Of a DNA stretch of 19,244 nt, positions 8,909 to 16,963 are shown piece by piece. A program made the position numbers and the translations under genes. The stretch covers positions 1 through 19,244 of the forward strand of contig JAUZQS010000241.1 in assembly GCA_030950875.1 (NCBI GenBank), read 5' to 3'. This DNA is from Mariprofundaceae bacterium (GTDB taxonomy: Bacteria > Pseudomonadota > Zetaproteobacteria > Mariprofundales > Mariprofundaceae). Position 1 is the stretch's first letter, and every line of letters starts with the position of its first letter. The notes under the pieces are model-generated. The model was not told where the DNA came from, ran no database searches, and saw only the letters and a list, made by a program, of their open reading frames with translations.

Positions 8909-9493
8909 ATGCTCGAAGCTGGATTCTTTTATCTATTTGCTGCTATGTCTGTTGTAGGCGGTATGGGTGTGGTGCTTGCGCGCAACACCATGCACTCTGT
9001 CATGTTTCTGATTTTTTGCTTTTTTAATACTGCGGGTCTGTTCTTTTTGTTAGATGCCGAATTTTTGGGCATTATATTAATTCTGATTTACGTTGGCGCA
9101 GTGATGGTGTTGTTTATGTTTGTTATCATGATGTTGGAAGTGAACCAAGCGAAAATAAAAGAGGGGTTTCTTCAGTATTTACCCATGGGAGGCATAATTG
9201 CAATCATCTTAATGATTGAGTTTGTTGCAGCCTCTACGAGTGGTGTTTTTCATACAGAAGCGATTGCAGCAGTAGGCCATTTTGGTAGGGATGTGAATAA
9301 CACCGTTGAGATTGGTAAAGTATTATATACACAATATTTGCTCGGCTTTGAAATTGCGGCGATTATTTTGCTGGTAGCTTTGGTTGGAGCGATTGTTTTG
9401 ACCTTGCGCACACGTAAAGATGCCAAGTATCAGAATATTTCAAAACAGGTAAATGTGCGTAAGGAAGACCGTATACGCAAGGTGAGGATGTAA
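8909..9493 (+). CDS. nuoJ: NADH-quinone oxidoreductase subunit J
   Basis: This membrane subunit (194 aa) lies next to NuoK and NuoA in the proton-pumping arm. Five hydrophobic helices are seen at about 2-22, 28-48, 52-76, 90-110 and 142-165. Helix 3 carries the conserved [20 protein letters not shown]. It contains a pi-bulge in solved complex I structures and is thought to change shape during coupling. [31 protein letters not shown] is also standard. The tail (about 166-194) is strongly basic and cytoplasmic. The ATG follows an excellent AGGAGGGG site. The 26-base gap before it contains no other signal that I recognise. Confidence 0.94.
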   Translation: MLEAGFFYLFAAMSVVGGMGVVLARNTMHSVMFLIFCFFNTAGLFFLLDAEFLGIILILIYVGAVMVLFMFVIMMLEVNQAKIKEGFLQYLPMGGIIAIILMIEFVAASTSGVFHTEAIAAVGHFGRDVNNTVEIGKVLYTQYLLGFEIAAIILLVALVGAIVLTLRTRKDAKYQNISKQVNVRKEDRIRKVRM

Positions 9494-9495
9494 TC

Positions 9496-9801
9496 ATGAT
9501 TGGCTTATCCGACTATCTAATTGTTGCAGCTTGTTTATTTTCACTGGGTGTTATTGGCCTGTTTTTGAATCGTAAAAATGTGATTACCATTTTAATGTGT
9601 ATTGAGCTTATTTTATTGGCTGTGAACATTAATTTCGTGGCATTTTCACATTATTTACAGGATATATCGGGTCAAATATTTGTATTTTTCGTATTGACCG
9701 TCGCGGCTTCTGAAGTGGCTGTGGGTTTGGCAATTCTGGTGGCTTTTTATCGTACACGTCGCTCCATTGACGTTGAAGATATTAACTCACTACAGGGTTA
9801 A
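9496..9801 (+). CDS. nuoK: NADH-quinone oxidoreductase subunit K
   Basis: This small three-helix membrane subunit (101 aa) is related to MrpC of cation antiporters. Two buried glutamates essential in E. coli (E36 and E72 there) are kept as E37 ([12 protein letters not shown]) and E73 ([11 protein letters not shown]). They form part of the proton path between the quinone site and the antiporter-like subunits. Helices lie at about 6-23, 29-50 and 60-87. The ATG is two bases after the nuoJ stop, with GAGG at 9484-9487 inside the end of nuoJ. Length is exactly typical. Confidence 0.96.
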   Translation: MIGLSDYLIVAACLFSLGVIGLFLNRKNVITILMCIELILLAVNINFVAFSHYLQDISGQIFVFFVLTVAASEVAVGLAILVAFYRTRRSIDVEDINSLQG

Positions 9802-9813
9802 GGGGAGGCTTTC

Positions 9814-11808
9814 GTGGGAGAAACCATCACAACGCTGAATACGCTTGAATTATTAGCGATTCCAGCCTTGCCTTTGATTGCGGCTCTGGCAGCAGGTTTA
9901 TTTGGTTGGGCATTGAAAGAAACATTAACGCATTGGATTACCTGTGTGGCGGTAGTTGCTGCAGCAGGTTTATCTGTAGATGTTTTTGTGCAAGTACTGA
10001 ATGGGGCATCTTTTTACGGCAATTTCTGGACATGGATGTTATCCGATGGCTTTGTCGTGCCAATAGGCATGATGATTGACCCGCTTACTGCGATTATGAT
10101 GCTTACTGTTACGATTGTTTCGGCATGTGTGCATATTTACACCATTGGTTATATGCATGGCGACCCTGGTTATTCGCGTTTCTTCGCATATATTTCAGCC
10201 TTTACCTTCGCGATGCTTGTTTTGGTGATGGGCAATAACTTCTTCACCCTATTCTTTGGTTGGGAAGCGGTGGGTTTATTCTCGTATTTATTGATTGGTT
10301 TTTGGTTTAAACGCGAAGCCGCCAATTATGCGGCATTAAAAGCATTTATTGTGAACCGTATTGGCGATTTTGGTTTCTTGGTTGGCGTGCTGGCGATTTG
10401 GTATTATTTCGGAACAGTGGATTATCGAGAAGTATTCGCCGCTGTTTCTAGCTTTGTCGCTGAAGGTCATGTGTTGAACTTCCTAGGCTGGGAAATGGAT
10501 GCGATTACCTTTATTTGTCTGGCGCTGTTTATCGGTGCTATGGGCAAGTCAGGTCAAGTTCCCTTGCATGTTTGGTTGCCTGACTCCATGGAAGGCCCAA
10601 CGCCGATTTCTGCACTAATCCATGCTGCAACCATGGTGACAGCGGGTGTGTTTATGGTGGCGCGGTTGTCTCCGATGTTTGAATTTTCAGAAACAGCCTT
10701 GGCAGCGGTCATTCTTGTTGGGGCATTAACTGCTTGGTTGTGTGCAACCATTGGTTTGGTGCAAAATGATATTAAACGTGTGATTGCTTATTCAACCTGT
10801 TCGCAATTGGGTTATATGTTCGTGGCATGTGGCGTTTCAGCCTATTCGGCTGGTATTTTCCACTTAATGACACATGCTTATTTTAAATCATTGTTATTTT
10901 TGGGCGCAGGTTCGGTGATTCACGCTGTATTGGCGCAACAAGATCTTCGCAAGATGGGTCAATTACGCAAATATATGCCGATTACATATATCACGATGTT
11001 GATTGCGGCTTTGGCATTGTCAGGCGTTCCTCCCTTTGCTGGTTTCTGGTCGAAAGATTTGATTATTGAAGCAACTATGGTGCGTGATATGGGCTGGGTG
11101 AGTGAGCTGGCATATTATGCATTGTTATCAGGTGTGTTTATGACAGCATTTTATACCTTCCGCATGTTCTTCTTAACCTTTCATAATAGTGATCGTGTGC
11201 CAGCAGAAATTAAGGCACATTTACATGAATCTCCGAAAGTTATTACCGTGCCATTGATGATTTTGGCGATTGGCGCATTGGGCTCAGGAGCTTGGGGTTA
11301 TTACAGTCTAAACATTTCGAATCCTGAAGTGATGAATGGTTTCTTTGGCTCATCACTATTTGTGTTGGACGCACATAACCCGCTCATGCGTCTTGAAGAG
11401 CTTGAGCATGCAGGGGAAATTGGCTTCTTTGGTGAATATATGCCGATGATTTTGGCTTTTATGGGGATCGGACTGGCTTGGCTGATGTACTTTAAAGAGT
11501 CCACGATGCCTGCCAAGTTGGGTGCAGCGTTTCCTCGTTTGCATGCATTCCTGCTTAACAAATGGTATTTTGACGAGTTGTACGAGCGTATATTTATTCG
11601 CCCAGCTCGATGTTTGGGAACCTTGTTGTGGCAGAAAGGTGATTTGGCGATGATTGATAAGGGTATGATTCATGGTGGAATTATTGGTTCAGTAACAGCA
11701 GGTGCAGCCAAGCTTCGTCGTATTCAAACAGGTATGGTTTACCATTATGCTTATGGCATGGTGATTGGTGTATTCGGTTTGTTAACGTGGCTGTTGTTGA
11801 AGGCATAG
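9814..11808 (+). CDS. nuoL: NADH-quinone oxidoreductase subunit L (antiporter-like)
   Basis: This is the distal antiporter-like proton channel of complex I (664 aa), related to MrpA. It has many hydrophobic helices. Charged channel residues include E151 in FFGWEAVGLFSYLLIGFWF and K245 in MGKSGQVPLHVWLPDSMEGPTPISALIHAATMVTAG. The latter stretch is the broken-helix signature of the proton_antipo_M family. The C-terminal part (about 500-664) provides the long lateral helix and the final anchor helix. It is somewhat longer than the E. coli protein (613 aa), within the range of other proteobacteria. The start is GTG at 9814, with a strong GGGGAGG site at 9802-9808; no nearby ATG fits better. Confidence 0.95.
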   Translation: MGETITTLNTLELLAIPALPLIAALAAGLFGWALKETLTHWITCVAVVAAAGLSVDVFVQVLNGASFYGNFWTWMLSDGFVVPIGMMIDPLTAIMMLTVTIVSACVHIYTIGYMHGDPGYSRFFAYISAFTFAMLVLVMGNNFFTLFFGWEAVGLFSYLLIGFWFKREAANYAALKAFIVNRIGDFGFLVGVLAIWYYFGTVDYREVFAAVSSFVAEGHVLNFLGWEMDAITFICLALFIGAMGKSGQVPLHVWLPDSMEGPTPISALIHAATMVTAGVFMVARLSPMFEFSETALAAVILVGALTAWLCATIGLVQNDIKRVIAYSTCSQLGYMFVACGVSAYSAGIFHLMTHAYFKSLLFLGAGSVIHAVLAQQDLRKMGQLRKYMPITYITMLIAALALSGVPPFAGFWSKDLIIEATMVRDMGWVSELAYYALLSGVFMTAFYTFRMFFLTFHNSDRVPAEIKAHLHESPKVITVPLMILAIGALGSGAWGYYSLNISNPEVMNGFFGSSLFVLDAHNPLMRLEELEHAGEIGFFGEYMPMILAFMGIGLAWLMYFKESTMPAKLGAAFPRLHAFLLNKWYFDELYERIFIRPARCLGTLLWQKGDLAMIDKGMIHGGIIGSVTAGAAKLRRIQTGMVYHYAYGMVIGVFGLLTWLLLKA

Positions 11809-11813
11809 GGGAG
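11808..11813 (+). promoter_or_regulatory. Ribosome binding site that sets the nuoM start
   Basis: GGGGAG begins on the last base of the nuoL stop. It is five bases before ATG 11819 but only two before the in-frame TTG at 11816. The ATG is therefore the likely start. Confidence 0.6.
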
Positions 11814-11818
11814 ATTTG

Positions 11819-13387
11819 ATGGACAACGTATTGGGCTTTCCCATTCTAAGTTTAAGTATTTTCCTGCCGACAGCAGGGGCATTACTCATTTGGCTATTCT
11901 TGAAAAATGAGAATGCTGTGCGTTGGGCAGCGCTGATTGTTTCGGTTGCGACGTTCCTTGTAACATTACCATTGGCGATGACCTTTAATTCAGGAACCGC
12001 AGATATGCAGTTTGGAGAGCTGTATCATTGGATTCCAGCTTTTAATATTCACTATCAGTTGGGGATTGACGGGATTTCAATGCCGTTTGTGATCTTGACC
12101 AGTTTATTGACGATTGTTTGTATTATTTCAGCTTGGCGTTGTATTCAAACACGTGTGAAAGAATATATGTTGGCGTTCTTGATTCTTGAAACCACATTAA
12201 TTGGTGTGTTTTGTGCCTTGGATGCTGTGTTGTTTTATTTCTTTTGGGAAGCCATGCTTATTCCGATGTTCCTCATTATTGGTGTTTGGGGCGGCAAGAA
12301 TCGTGTGTATGCGACCTTAAAATTCTTTTTGTATACTTTGGGTGGCTCGGTATTAATGCTGATTGCCTTGATTGCCATGTATTTCAAAACGGGCGGAAGC
12401 TTCAGCATGTTGGCATATATGGATTATCCATTTAATTTTGAATGGCAGTTCTGGATTTTTCTTGCTTTCTTTGTTGCATTTGCAGTGAAAGTTCCGATGT
12501 GGCCCGTGCATACTTGGTTGCCTGATGCACATACTGAGGCGCCAACAGCTGGGTCGGTTATTTTGGCGGGTATTCTATTAAAAATGGGTGCCTATGGCTT
12601 CTTGCGTTTCTCGTTGCCAATGTTGCCTGATGCATCGCAATATTTTGTACCGATGATGGTTGGCTTAAGTTTGATTGCGATTGTGTACATCTCTTTCGTA
12701 GCAATGATGCAAACAGATCTAAAGCGCTTGATCGCGTATTCATCGATTGCACATATGGGTTTCGTAACATTGGGCATGTTTATGTTTACACAAATTTCCG
12801 TCGAAGGTGCTATTTTCGGGATGATTTCGCATGGTTTTGTTGCAGCAGCTTTATTCCTTTGCGTGGGTGTATTGTATGATCGTATGCATACGCGTGAAAT
12901 TTCGGCTTATGGTGGCGTAGCCAGCGTCATGCCAGTGTTTGCTGTCGTGATGATGTTCTTTGCGATGGCCAATGTCGCCTTGCCTGGCGCATCATCCTTT
13001 GTGGCGGAGATTATGGTTCTTTTAGGAACATTTAACCCATCACCTGAGGCTATGGCATCCATGCCGTTCTCGATGAAGTGGGTGGCGATTCTGGCAGCGA
13101 CAAGTGTGATTCTGTCAGCATGTTATACCTTATGGATGGTCAAGCGGGTGTTGATGGGTGATTTGAAAAAAGAAGCAGTGAAAGGCCTTTCAGATATAAC
13201 TTTACGCGAATTCGGATTCTTTGTGCCGTTGATTATGTTGGTTGTTTGGATGGGCATCTATCCTTTGCCTGTTCTGGATATTCTACACGTATCAGTGGCA
13301 AATTTGGTTGATCAAGCAACATCTAGTAAATTAGAAGATGCGGCATTGATTGCTCAGAGCGCTGCGGCGCACGTAACAGGACATTGA
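11819..13387 (+). CDS. nuoM: NADH-quinone oxidoreductase subunit M (antiporter-like)
   Basis: This is the middle antiporter-like proton channel (522 aa), related to MrpD. E144 in YFFWEAMLIPMFLIIG matches the essential glutamate of E. coli NuoM in number as well as context. K224 (AVKVPMWPVHTWLPDAHTEAP) and K255 (AGILLKMGAYG) lie in the two central channel helices. The family stretch AYSSIAHMGFVTLG follows. The open frame can also begin at TTG 11816, but ATG 11819 is better spaced from GGGGAG. nuoL ends ten bases upstream and nuoN begins eight bases downstream. Length agrees with the family (about 500 aa). Confidence 0.95.
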   Translation: MDNVLGFPILSLSIFLPTAGALLIWLFLKNENAVRWAALIVSVATFLVTLPLAMTFNSGTADMQFGELYHWIPAFNIHYQLGIDGISMPFVILTSLLTIVCIISAWRCIQTRVKEYMLAFLILETTLIGVFCALDAVLFYFFWEAMLIPMFLIIGVWGGKNRVYATLKFFLYTLGGSVLMLIALIAMYFKTGGSFSMLAYMDYPFNFEWQFWIFLAFFVAFAVKVPMWPVHTWLPDAHTEAPTAGSVILAGILLKMGAYGFLRFSLPMLPDASQYFVPMMVGLSLIAIVYISFVAMMQTDLKRLIAYSSIAHMGFVTLGMFMFTQISVEGAIFGMISHGFVAAALFLCVGVLYDRMHTREISAYGGVASVMPVFAVVMMFFAMANVALPGASSFVAEIMVLLGTFNPSPEAMASMPFSMKWVAILAATSVILSACYTLWMVKRVLMGDLKKEAVKGLSDITLREFGFFVPLIMLVVWMGIYPLPVLDILHVSVANLVDQATSSKLEDAALIAQSAAAHVTGH

Positions 13388-13395
13388 GGTAAAAT

Positions 13396-14859
13396 ATGGC
13401 AAACGTGACATTCCCATTCCCATTCCCTCAGCATCTAGAGTTGATGCTGCCAGAAATTATTATTGCAATCATGGCGATGACATTACTTATATGGGATCTG
13501 TTTTTAGGTAAAGATAAAAAGGCCTGGATTGCCTATGCAACGATTGCTACATGTATTGGCGCTGCTTTTGCAACGCTATATATCACTACGGGCACCCCAC
13601 TAACTACATTTTATGGTTATTTCGTGATGGATCCATTTGCATCCTTTAGCAAGCTCTTGATGTTTTTGGCAACAGTTTTTGCAGTGATTCTATCGTTGGA
13701 TTATATGAAAGACGAAGAAAATGTAGGCGAATACTATTGCCTGATACTTTTTGCATTACTGGGTATGATGTTGATGGTGTCGTCGAATAACTTTGTAACC
13801 ATGTATCTTGGTTTGGAATTGATGGCATTAAGTGTGTATGTGTTAGTTGCTTATCAACGTGATGTATTGCGCTCGTCCGAGGCGGCTTTGAAATATTTCA
13901 TTCTTGGGGCGCTATCTTCAGGGATGCTGTTATATGGGATTACATTCCTTTATGGCGTAACGGCGAGCTTTGGTTTTGATGCTATTGGTGCAGGTCTAGT
14001 GAGTGCGAATGACTCGGCACACGGTGTGGTAATGCTAGGGATGGTTTTTGTATTGGCAGGCTTGGCATTTAAAGTGTCGATTGCACCATTCCATATGTGG
14101 ACCCCAGATACGTATGAGGGCGCGCCAACACCTGTGACCGCATTTATCTCTGTGGCACCGAAGATTGCGGGCTTTGTGGTGTTTATGCGTGTGTTGCATG
14201 ATGTATTACCTGCTGTGCAGGCTGACTATACCATGATTTTGGTGTTCTTAGCAGGGTTAACGATTATTGTTGGGAATGTGGCAGCGATTGCACAGCGTAA
14301 TATCAAACGCATGTTGGCATATTCGACCATTGGTCATGTTGGTTTTATTTTAATGGGCTTGATTGCAGGCAATGCAGCGGGTTATAGTGCTTCGCTGGTT
14401 TATCTGACTGTTTATTTGTTTATGAATATGGGTGTGTTTGCGATTATTATTTTGATGCGTCGCGATGGTATACAAGGTGAACTCTTGGATGATTTTGCAG
14501 GGCTATCGAAAGTGCGTCCTGGCTATGCGCTGGCGATGGGCTTGCTGCTGTTCTCTTTGGCTGGAATTCCCTTTCTGGGTGGTTTCTGGGCGAAGTATGT
14601 AGTGATTATGGCGGCCATTGAGACAGGGCACTTATATTTGGCATTGTTAGCGATTATTTTCTCTGTCGTGGGCTGTTTCTATTATTTGCGTGTCATTAAG
14701 TATATGTACTTTGATGAAGCGCGTGTAAGTTTTAATTTTATTGAAAATCCACTGATGAAAATGACTGTCGTAGTGACAGCGCTTGCGGTGACAGCGATTG
14801 GTTTGTACCCAGAGCCTGTGATTGGAATTTGTAGACAAGCATTGGTAGGATTGATTTAA
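13396..14859 (+). CDS. nuoN: NADH-quinone oxidoreductase subunit N (antiporter-like)
   Basis: This antiporter-like channel (487 aa) is the one nearest the quinone module and the last gene of the operon. E141 (YLGLELMALSVYVLVA) and K226 (AFKVSIAPFHMWTPDTYEGAPTPVTAF, split here as the TM7-8 signature region) are the expected channel residues. IKRMLAYSTIGHVGFILMG is also typical. Length matches E. coli (485 aa). The ATG is preceded by GAGG at 13386-13389, overlapping the nuoM stop. The N-terminus contains a Phe-Pro-Phe-Pro-Phe-Pro run encoded by three perfect ATTCCC hexamers, which looks lineage-specific. A terminator follows 22 bases after the stop. Confidence 0.95.
   Translation: MANVTFPFPFPQHLELMLPEIIIAIMAMTLLIWDLFLGKDKKAWIAYATIATCIGAAFATLYITTGTPLTTFYGYFVMDPFASFSKLLMFLATVFAVILSLDYMKDEENVGEYYCLILFALLGMMLMVSSNNFVTMYLGLELMALSVYVLVAYQRDVLRSSEAALKYFILGALSSGMLLYGITFLYGVTASFGFDAIGAGLVSANDSAHGVVMLGMVFVLAGLAFKVSIAPFHMWTPDTYEGAPTPVTAFISVAPKIAGFVVFMRVLHDVLPAVQADYTMILVFLAGLTIIVGNVAAIAQRNIKRMLAYSTIGHVGFILMGLIAGNAAGYSASLVYLTVYLFMNMGVFAIIILMRRDGIQGELLDDFAGLSKVRPGYALAMGLLLFSLAGIPFLGGFWAKYVVIMAAIETGHLYLALLAIIFSVVGCFYYLRVIKYMYFDEARVSFNFIENPLMKMTVVVTALAVTAIGLYPEPVIGICRQALVGLI
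13410..13427 (+). repeat. Three tandem ATTCCC hexamers at the 5' end of nuoN
   Basis: ATTCCC is repeated three times without error (13410-13415, 13416-13421, 13422-13427), within codons 5-11 of nuoN. The unit is a multiple of three, so gain or loss of a copy would only add or remove a Phe-Pro pair. Confidence 0.85.
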
Positions 14860-14880
14860 AGGCGATAAATCAGGTTTTAA

Positions 14881-14913
14881 AATCGCTTGTTATTATAAGG
14901 CGATTATTTTTTT
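14881..14913 (+). terminator. Rho-independent terminator of the nuo operon
   Basis: AATCGCTT (14881-14888) pairs with AAGGCGATT minus its first A (14898-14905), eight pairs including one U-G, around a nine-base AT-rich loop. ATTTTTTT (14906-14913) follows. It lies just past the nuoN stop. GGCGAT at 14861-14866 could compete for the same left arm. Confidence 0.7.
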
Positions 14914-14914
14914 C

Positions 14915-14943
14915 TTGAATAATGAAAGGTTTGACGTTAGAAA
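14915..14943 (+). promoter_or_regulatory. Candidate promoter for rpmE-rplU-rpmA
   Basis: TTGAAT (14915-14920), a 17-base spacer, then TAGAAA (14938-14943), followed at once by a GC-rich discriminator (TCGCGCC). It starts directly after the nuo terminator and about 34 bases before rpmE, where a new promoter is expected. GC-rich discriminators are typical of growth-rate and ppGpp-controlled ribosomal promoters, so that mode of control is a reasonable inference. The -10 hexamer is the same as in the candidate nuo promoter. The match is by eye. Confidence 0.4.
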
Positions 14944-14976
14944 TCGCGCCCTTTCGGAATTAACAGGAGTAGCAAA

Positions 14977-15189
14977 GTGAAAGCTGGCATTCATCCTGAA
15001 TATGTTATATCAAATGTAGCATGTTCTTGTGGGAACACATTTGAGACACGCTCTACCAAGGGCGATATCCATGTAGAAGTTTGTTCTTCTTGTCACCCGT
15101 TTTATACAGGTAAACAGAAGGTCATGGATACAGAAGGACGCGTAGAGCGCTTCTATAAGAAATACGGCAAGCCTGCTAAGGCAGCCTAA
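14977..15189 (+). CDS. rpmE: 50S ribosomal protein L31 (zinc-binding type)
   Basis: This is a large-subunit protein that helps bridge the 50S and 30S (70 aa, the same length as E. coli L31). It is the zinc-binding (C+) form: C16 and C18 (ACSCGNTF), C36 and C39 ([12 protein letters not shown]). The start is GTG at 14977 with AGGAG at 14965-14969 and seven bases between; MKAGIHPEY is the standard beginning for the family. Many bacteria also keep a cysteine-free L31 for zinc shortage; none is seen here. It lies 15 bases before rplU, probably in one transcript with rplU and rpmA. Confidence 0.95.
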   Translation: MKAGIHPEYVISNVACSCGNTFETRSTKGDIHVEVCSSCHPFYTGKQKVMDTEGRVERFYKKYGKPAKAA

Positions 15190-15207
15190 GATATATCGGA
15201 GAATATG

Positions 15208-15516
15208 ATGTACGCAATTATTCGTACCGGTGGTAAGCAGTATCGTGTGCAAGAAGGTGATCTTCTTCGCATTGAGAAGCTTGAAGCCGAAGTAGGCCAA
15301 GAAGTCGTTTTTGATGACGTGCTTTTAGTTGGCGAAGGTGATGCTATCAAAGTTGGTAGTGATATTGCAGAGAACAGTGTTAAAGCTGTTATTACTGAAC
15401 AGGCGCGTGATAAGAAGATTGTGGTCTTCAAGAAACGTCGTCGTAAAAACTATCGTTTAACCAAAGGTCATCGTCAGTCGTTTACGGCTGTGAAGATCGG
15501 CGCGATTGGAGGCTAA
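15208..15516 (+). CDS. rplU: 50S ribosomal protein L21
   Basis: This large-subunit protein binds 23S rRNA (102 aa). The N-terminus [18 protein letters not shown] and the basic C-terminal [23 protein letters not shown] are diagnostic. Two ATG codons stand side by side, at 15205 and 15208. GGAG at 15198-15201 is three bases from the first and six from the second, and known L21 proteins begin MYA, so I choose 15208. Using the first would add one Met. It is followed after three bases by rpmA, the near-universal rplU-rpmA pair. Confidence 0.94.
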   Translation: MYAIIRTGGKQYRVQEGDLLRIEKLEAEVGQEVVFDDVLLVGEGDAIKVGSDIAENSVKAVITEQARDKKIVVFKKRRRKNYRLTKGHRQSFTAVKIGAIGG

Positions 15517-15519
15517 GAC

Positions 15520-15768
15520 ATGGCACATAAGAAAGCAGGTGGCTCCACCAATAATGGTCGCGATTCCAACTCCAAACGCTTAGGCGTGAAGAAGTATGGC
15601 GGCGAAATTGTTATTTCAGGTAACATCATCGTGCGTCAACGCGGCACAAAAATTCGTCCAGGTGACAATGTTGGTTGCGGTCGTGACTATACATTATTCG
15701 CATTAATGGATGGTAAAGTAGAATACTTTAAACGTGCAGGCCGTACAACGGTTCGTGTTGTAAGTTAA
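15520..15768 (+). CDS. rpmA: 50S ribosomal protein L27
   Basis: This large-subunit protein (82 aa) has an N-terminal tail that reaches toward the peptidyl-transferase centre. It begins [20 protein letters not shown], the proteobacterial form that needs no N-terminal cleavage, unlike the extended Firmicutes form. [19 protein letters not shown] and the [14 protein letters not shown] stretch are typical. The ATG has GGAGG at 15509-15513 inside the end of rplU, with six bases between. A strong terminator comes 22 bases after the stop, so the three ribosomal genes probably form a unit. Confidence 0.97.
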   Translation: MAHKKAGGSTNNGRDSNSKRLGVKKYGGEIVISGNIIVRQRGTKIRPGDNVGCGRDYTLFALMDGKVEYFKRAGRTTVRVVS

Positions 15769-15789
15769 GATACTTGCTATTAATGATTT

Positions 15790-15820
15790 AAAAGAGGGTG
15801 CGGAAACGCACCCTCTTTTT
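15790..15820 (+). terminator. Rho-independent terminator after rpmA
   Basis: A near-perfect stem AAAGAGGGTGCG (15791-15802) / CGCACCCTCTTT (15807-15818) has a GAAA tetraloop and runs into T's. With A-rich sequence before and T-rich after, it could act in both directions. It separates the ribosomal genes from obgE, or attenuates read-through into it. Confidence 0.92.
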
Positions 15821-15885
15821 GTTTGTGGTAAAGAAAGTTGCAACAGATGCGTAGTAGCTTATGTTTGTTGCTTGAGGTGTGAAAT

Positions 15886-16959
15886 ATGCGCTTTATTGAT
15901 GAAGTGAAAATTGATGTCCGTGCAGGTAACGGCGGTTCGGGTAGTAAATCGTTTCGGCGTGAAAAATATATCCCGAAAGGCGGACCTGACGGTGGCAATG
16001 GTGGGCGTGGTGGCCATGTGATTCTTGAAGCCAGCCGTGATAAAAATACCTTGCAGGAACTCTATCTTCGCAAACATGTTTTTGCAGAGCATGGGAAATC
16101 GGGAAGTGGTCGAAAAATGCATGGTCGTATGGGCGCTGATGTGACTATGAAGGTGCCAGTCGGTACAATTGTCAAAGATGAAGACGGTGTTCAGCTATTT
16201 GATCTTACGCAAGATGGGCAACAGGCAATTTTAGCGCATGGTGGTGAAGGTGGCTTGGGCAATGTGAATTTTGTTTCGAGTACCAACCGTGCACCGCGTT
16301 ATTCGCAACCAGGCAAAGAAGGTGAAACTGGCATGCGTTTTCTCGAATTAAAGTCCATGGCTGATGTGGGGCTTGTAGGTCTTCCCAATGCTGGGAAATC
16401 GACATTTATCTCGCGTGTTTCCAATGCGCGACCCAAGATTGCAGATTATCCATTTACGACACTCGCGCCATCGCTTGGGCAAGTATTTATGGATGATGGT
16501 GATGGCTTTGTGGTGGCGGATATCCCTGGTTTGATTGGTGGAGCGCATGAAGGGAAGGGGCTTGGCCATCGTTTCTTGAAGCATATTGAGCGCACACGCG
16601 TACTATTGCACTTGGTGGATGTGGTGCATGCTGAGGGGCAGAGTATTACGGATCAAGTGCATGAAATTGAACAGGAATTACGTGGTTATGGCGATACAGT
16701 TTGGTCTAAAACACGTTATTTGGTGCTCAATAAAATGGATTGCTTGCCTAAAGAGACACATGCTTCGATTATTGCTGAAGCCGAGGCTCTGGGTCTTAAA
16801 TACTATACCATTTCTGCAGTAACAGGTGAAGGTACAAAGCCATTACTGTATGATTTGTATGACGCGGTGAAAATCGCGCAAGCAAATGAGAATGCTGCCT
16901 TGGAAGAAGATGGGGCGTTGCTTGAAACGCGCCACGAATGGTCGCATAAGGAAGGCTAA
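15886..16959 (+). CDS. obgE: GTPase Obg/CgtA, ribosome-assembly factor
   Basis: This essential GTPase (357 aa) binds 50S precursors and links ribosome maturation to ppGpp and the cell cycle. The glycine-rich Obg fold spans about 1-158 (VRAGNGGSGSKSFRREKY, GGPDGGNGGRGGHV). The G domain follows, with P-loop G165-LPNAGKST, switch DYPFTTLAPSLG, D212-I-P-G215, NKMD at 282-285 and SAV at 310-312. The tail is short, and the Gram-positive OCT domain is absent, as usual in proteobacteria. The ATG has GAGGTG at 15874-15879. It follows the rpmA terminator. The gene order rplU-rpmA-obgE is widely conserved, and proB begins four bases after its stop. Confidence 0.96.
   Translation: MRFIDEVKIDVRAGNGGSGSKSFRREKYIPKGGPDGGNGGRGGHVILEASRDKNTLQELYLRKHVFAEHGKSGSGRKMHGRMGADVTMKVPVGTIVKDEDGVQLFDLTQDGQQAILAHGGEGGLGNVNFVSSTNRAPRYSQPGKEGETGMRFLELKSMADVGLVGLPNAGKSTFISRVSNARPKIADYPFTTLAPSLGQVFMDDGDGFVVADIPGLIGGAHEGKGLGHRFLKHIERTRVLLHLVDVVHAEGQSITDQVHEIEQELRGYGDTVWSKTRYLVLNKMDCLPKETHASIIAEAEALGLKYYTISAVTGEGTKPLLYDLYDAVKIAQANENAALEEDGALLETRHEWSHKEG
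16948..16955 (+). promoter_or_regulatory. Ribosome binding site that sets the proB start
   Basis: AAGGAAGG ends eight bases before GTG 16964 and lies inside the last codons of obgE. It supports this GTG over an in-frame ATG at 16886, which would overlap obgE by 74 bases. Confidence 0.65.
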
Positions 16960-16963
16960 TACG

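Noticed and set aside
15838..15865. TTGCAA, 16 bases, TATGTT as an obgE promoter
   Set aside because: The -10 is weak, and the predicted start (about 15872) would leave almost no leader before the GAGGTG site at 15874. Not strong enough to list.
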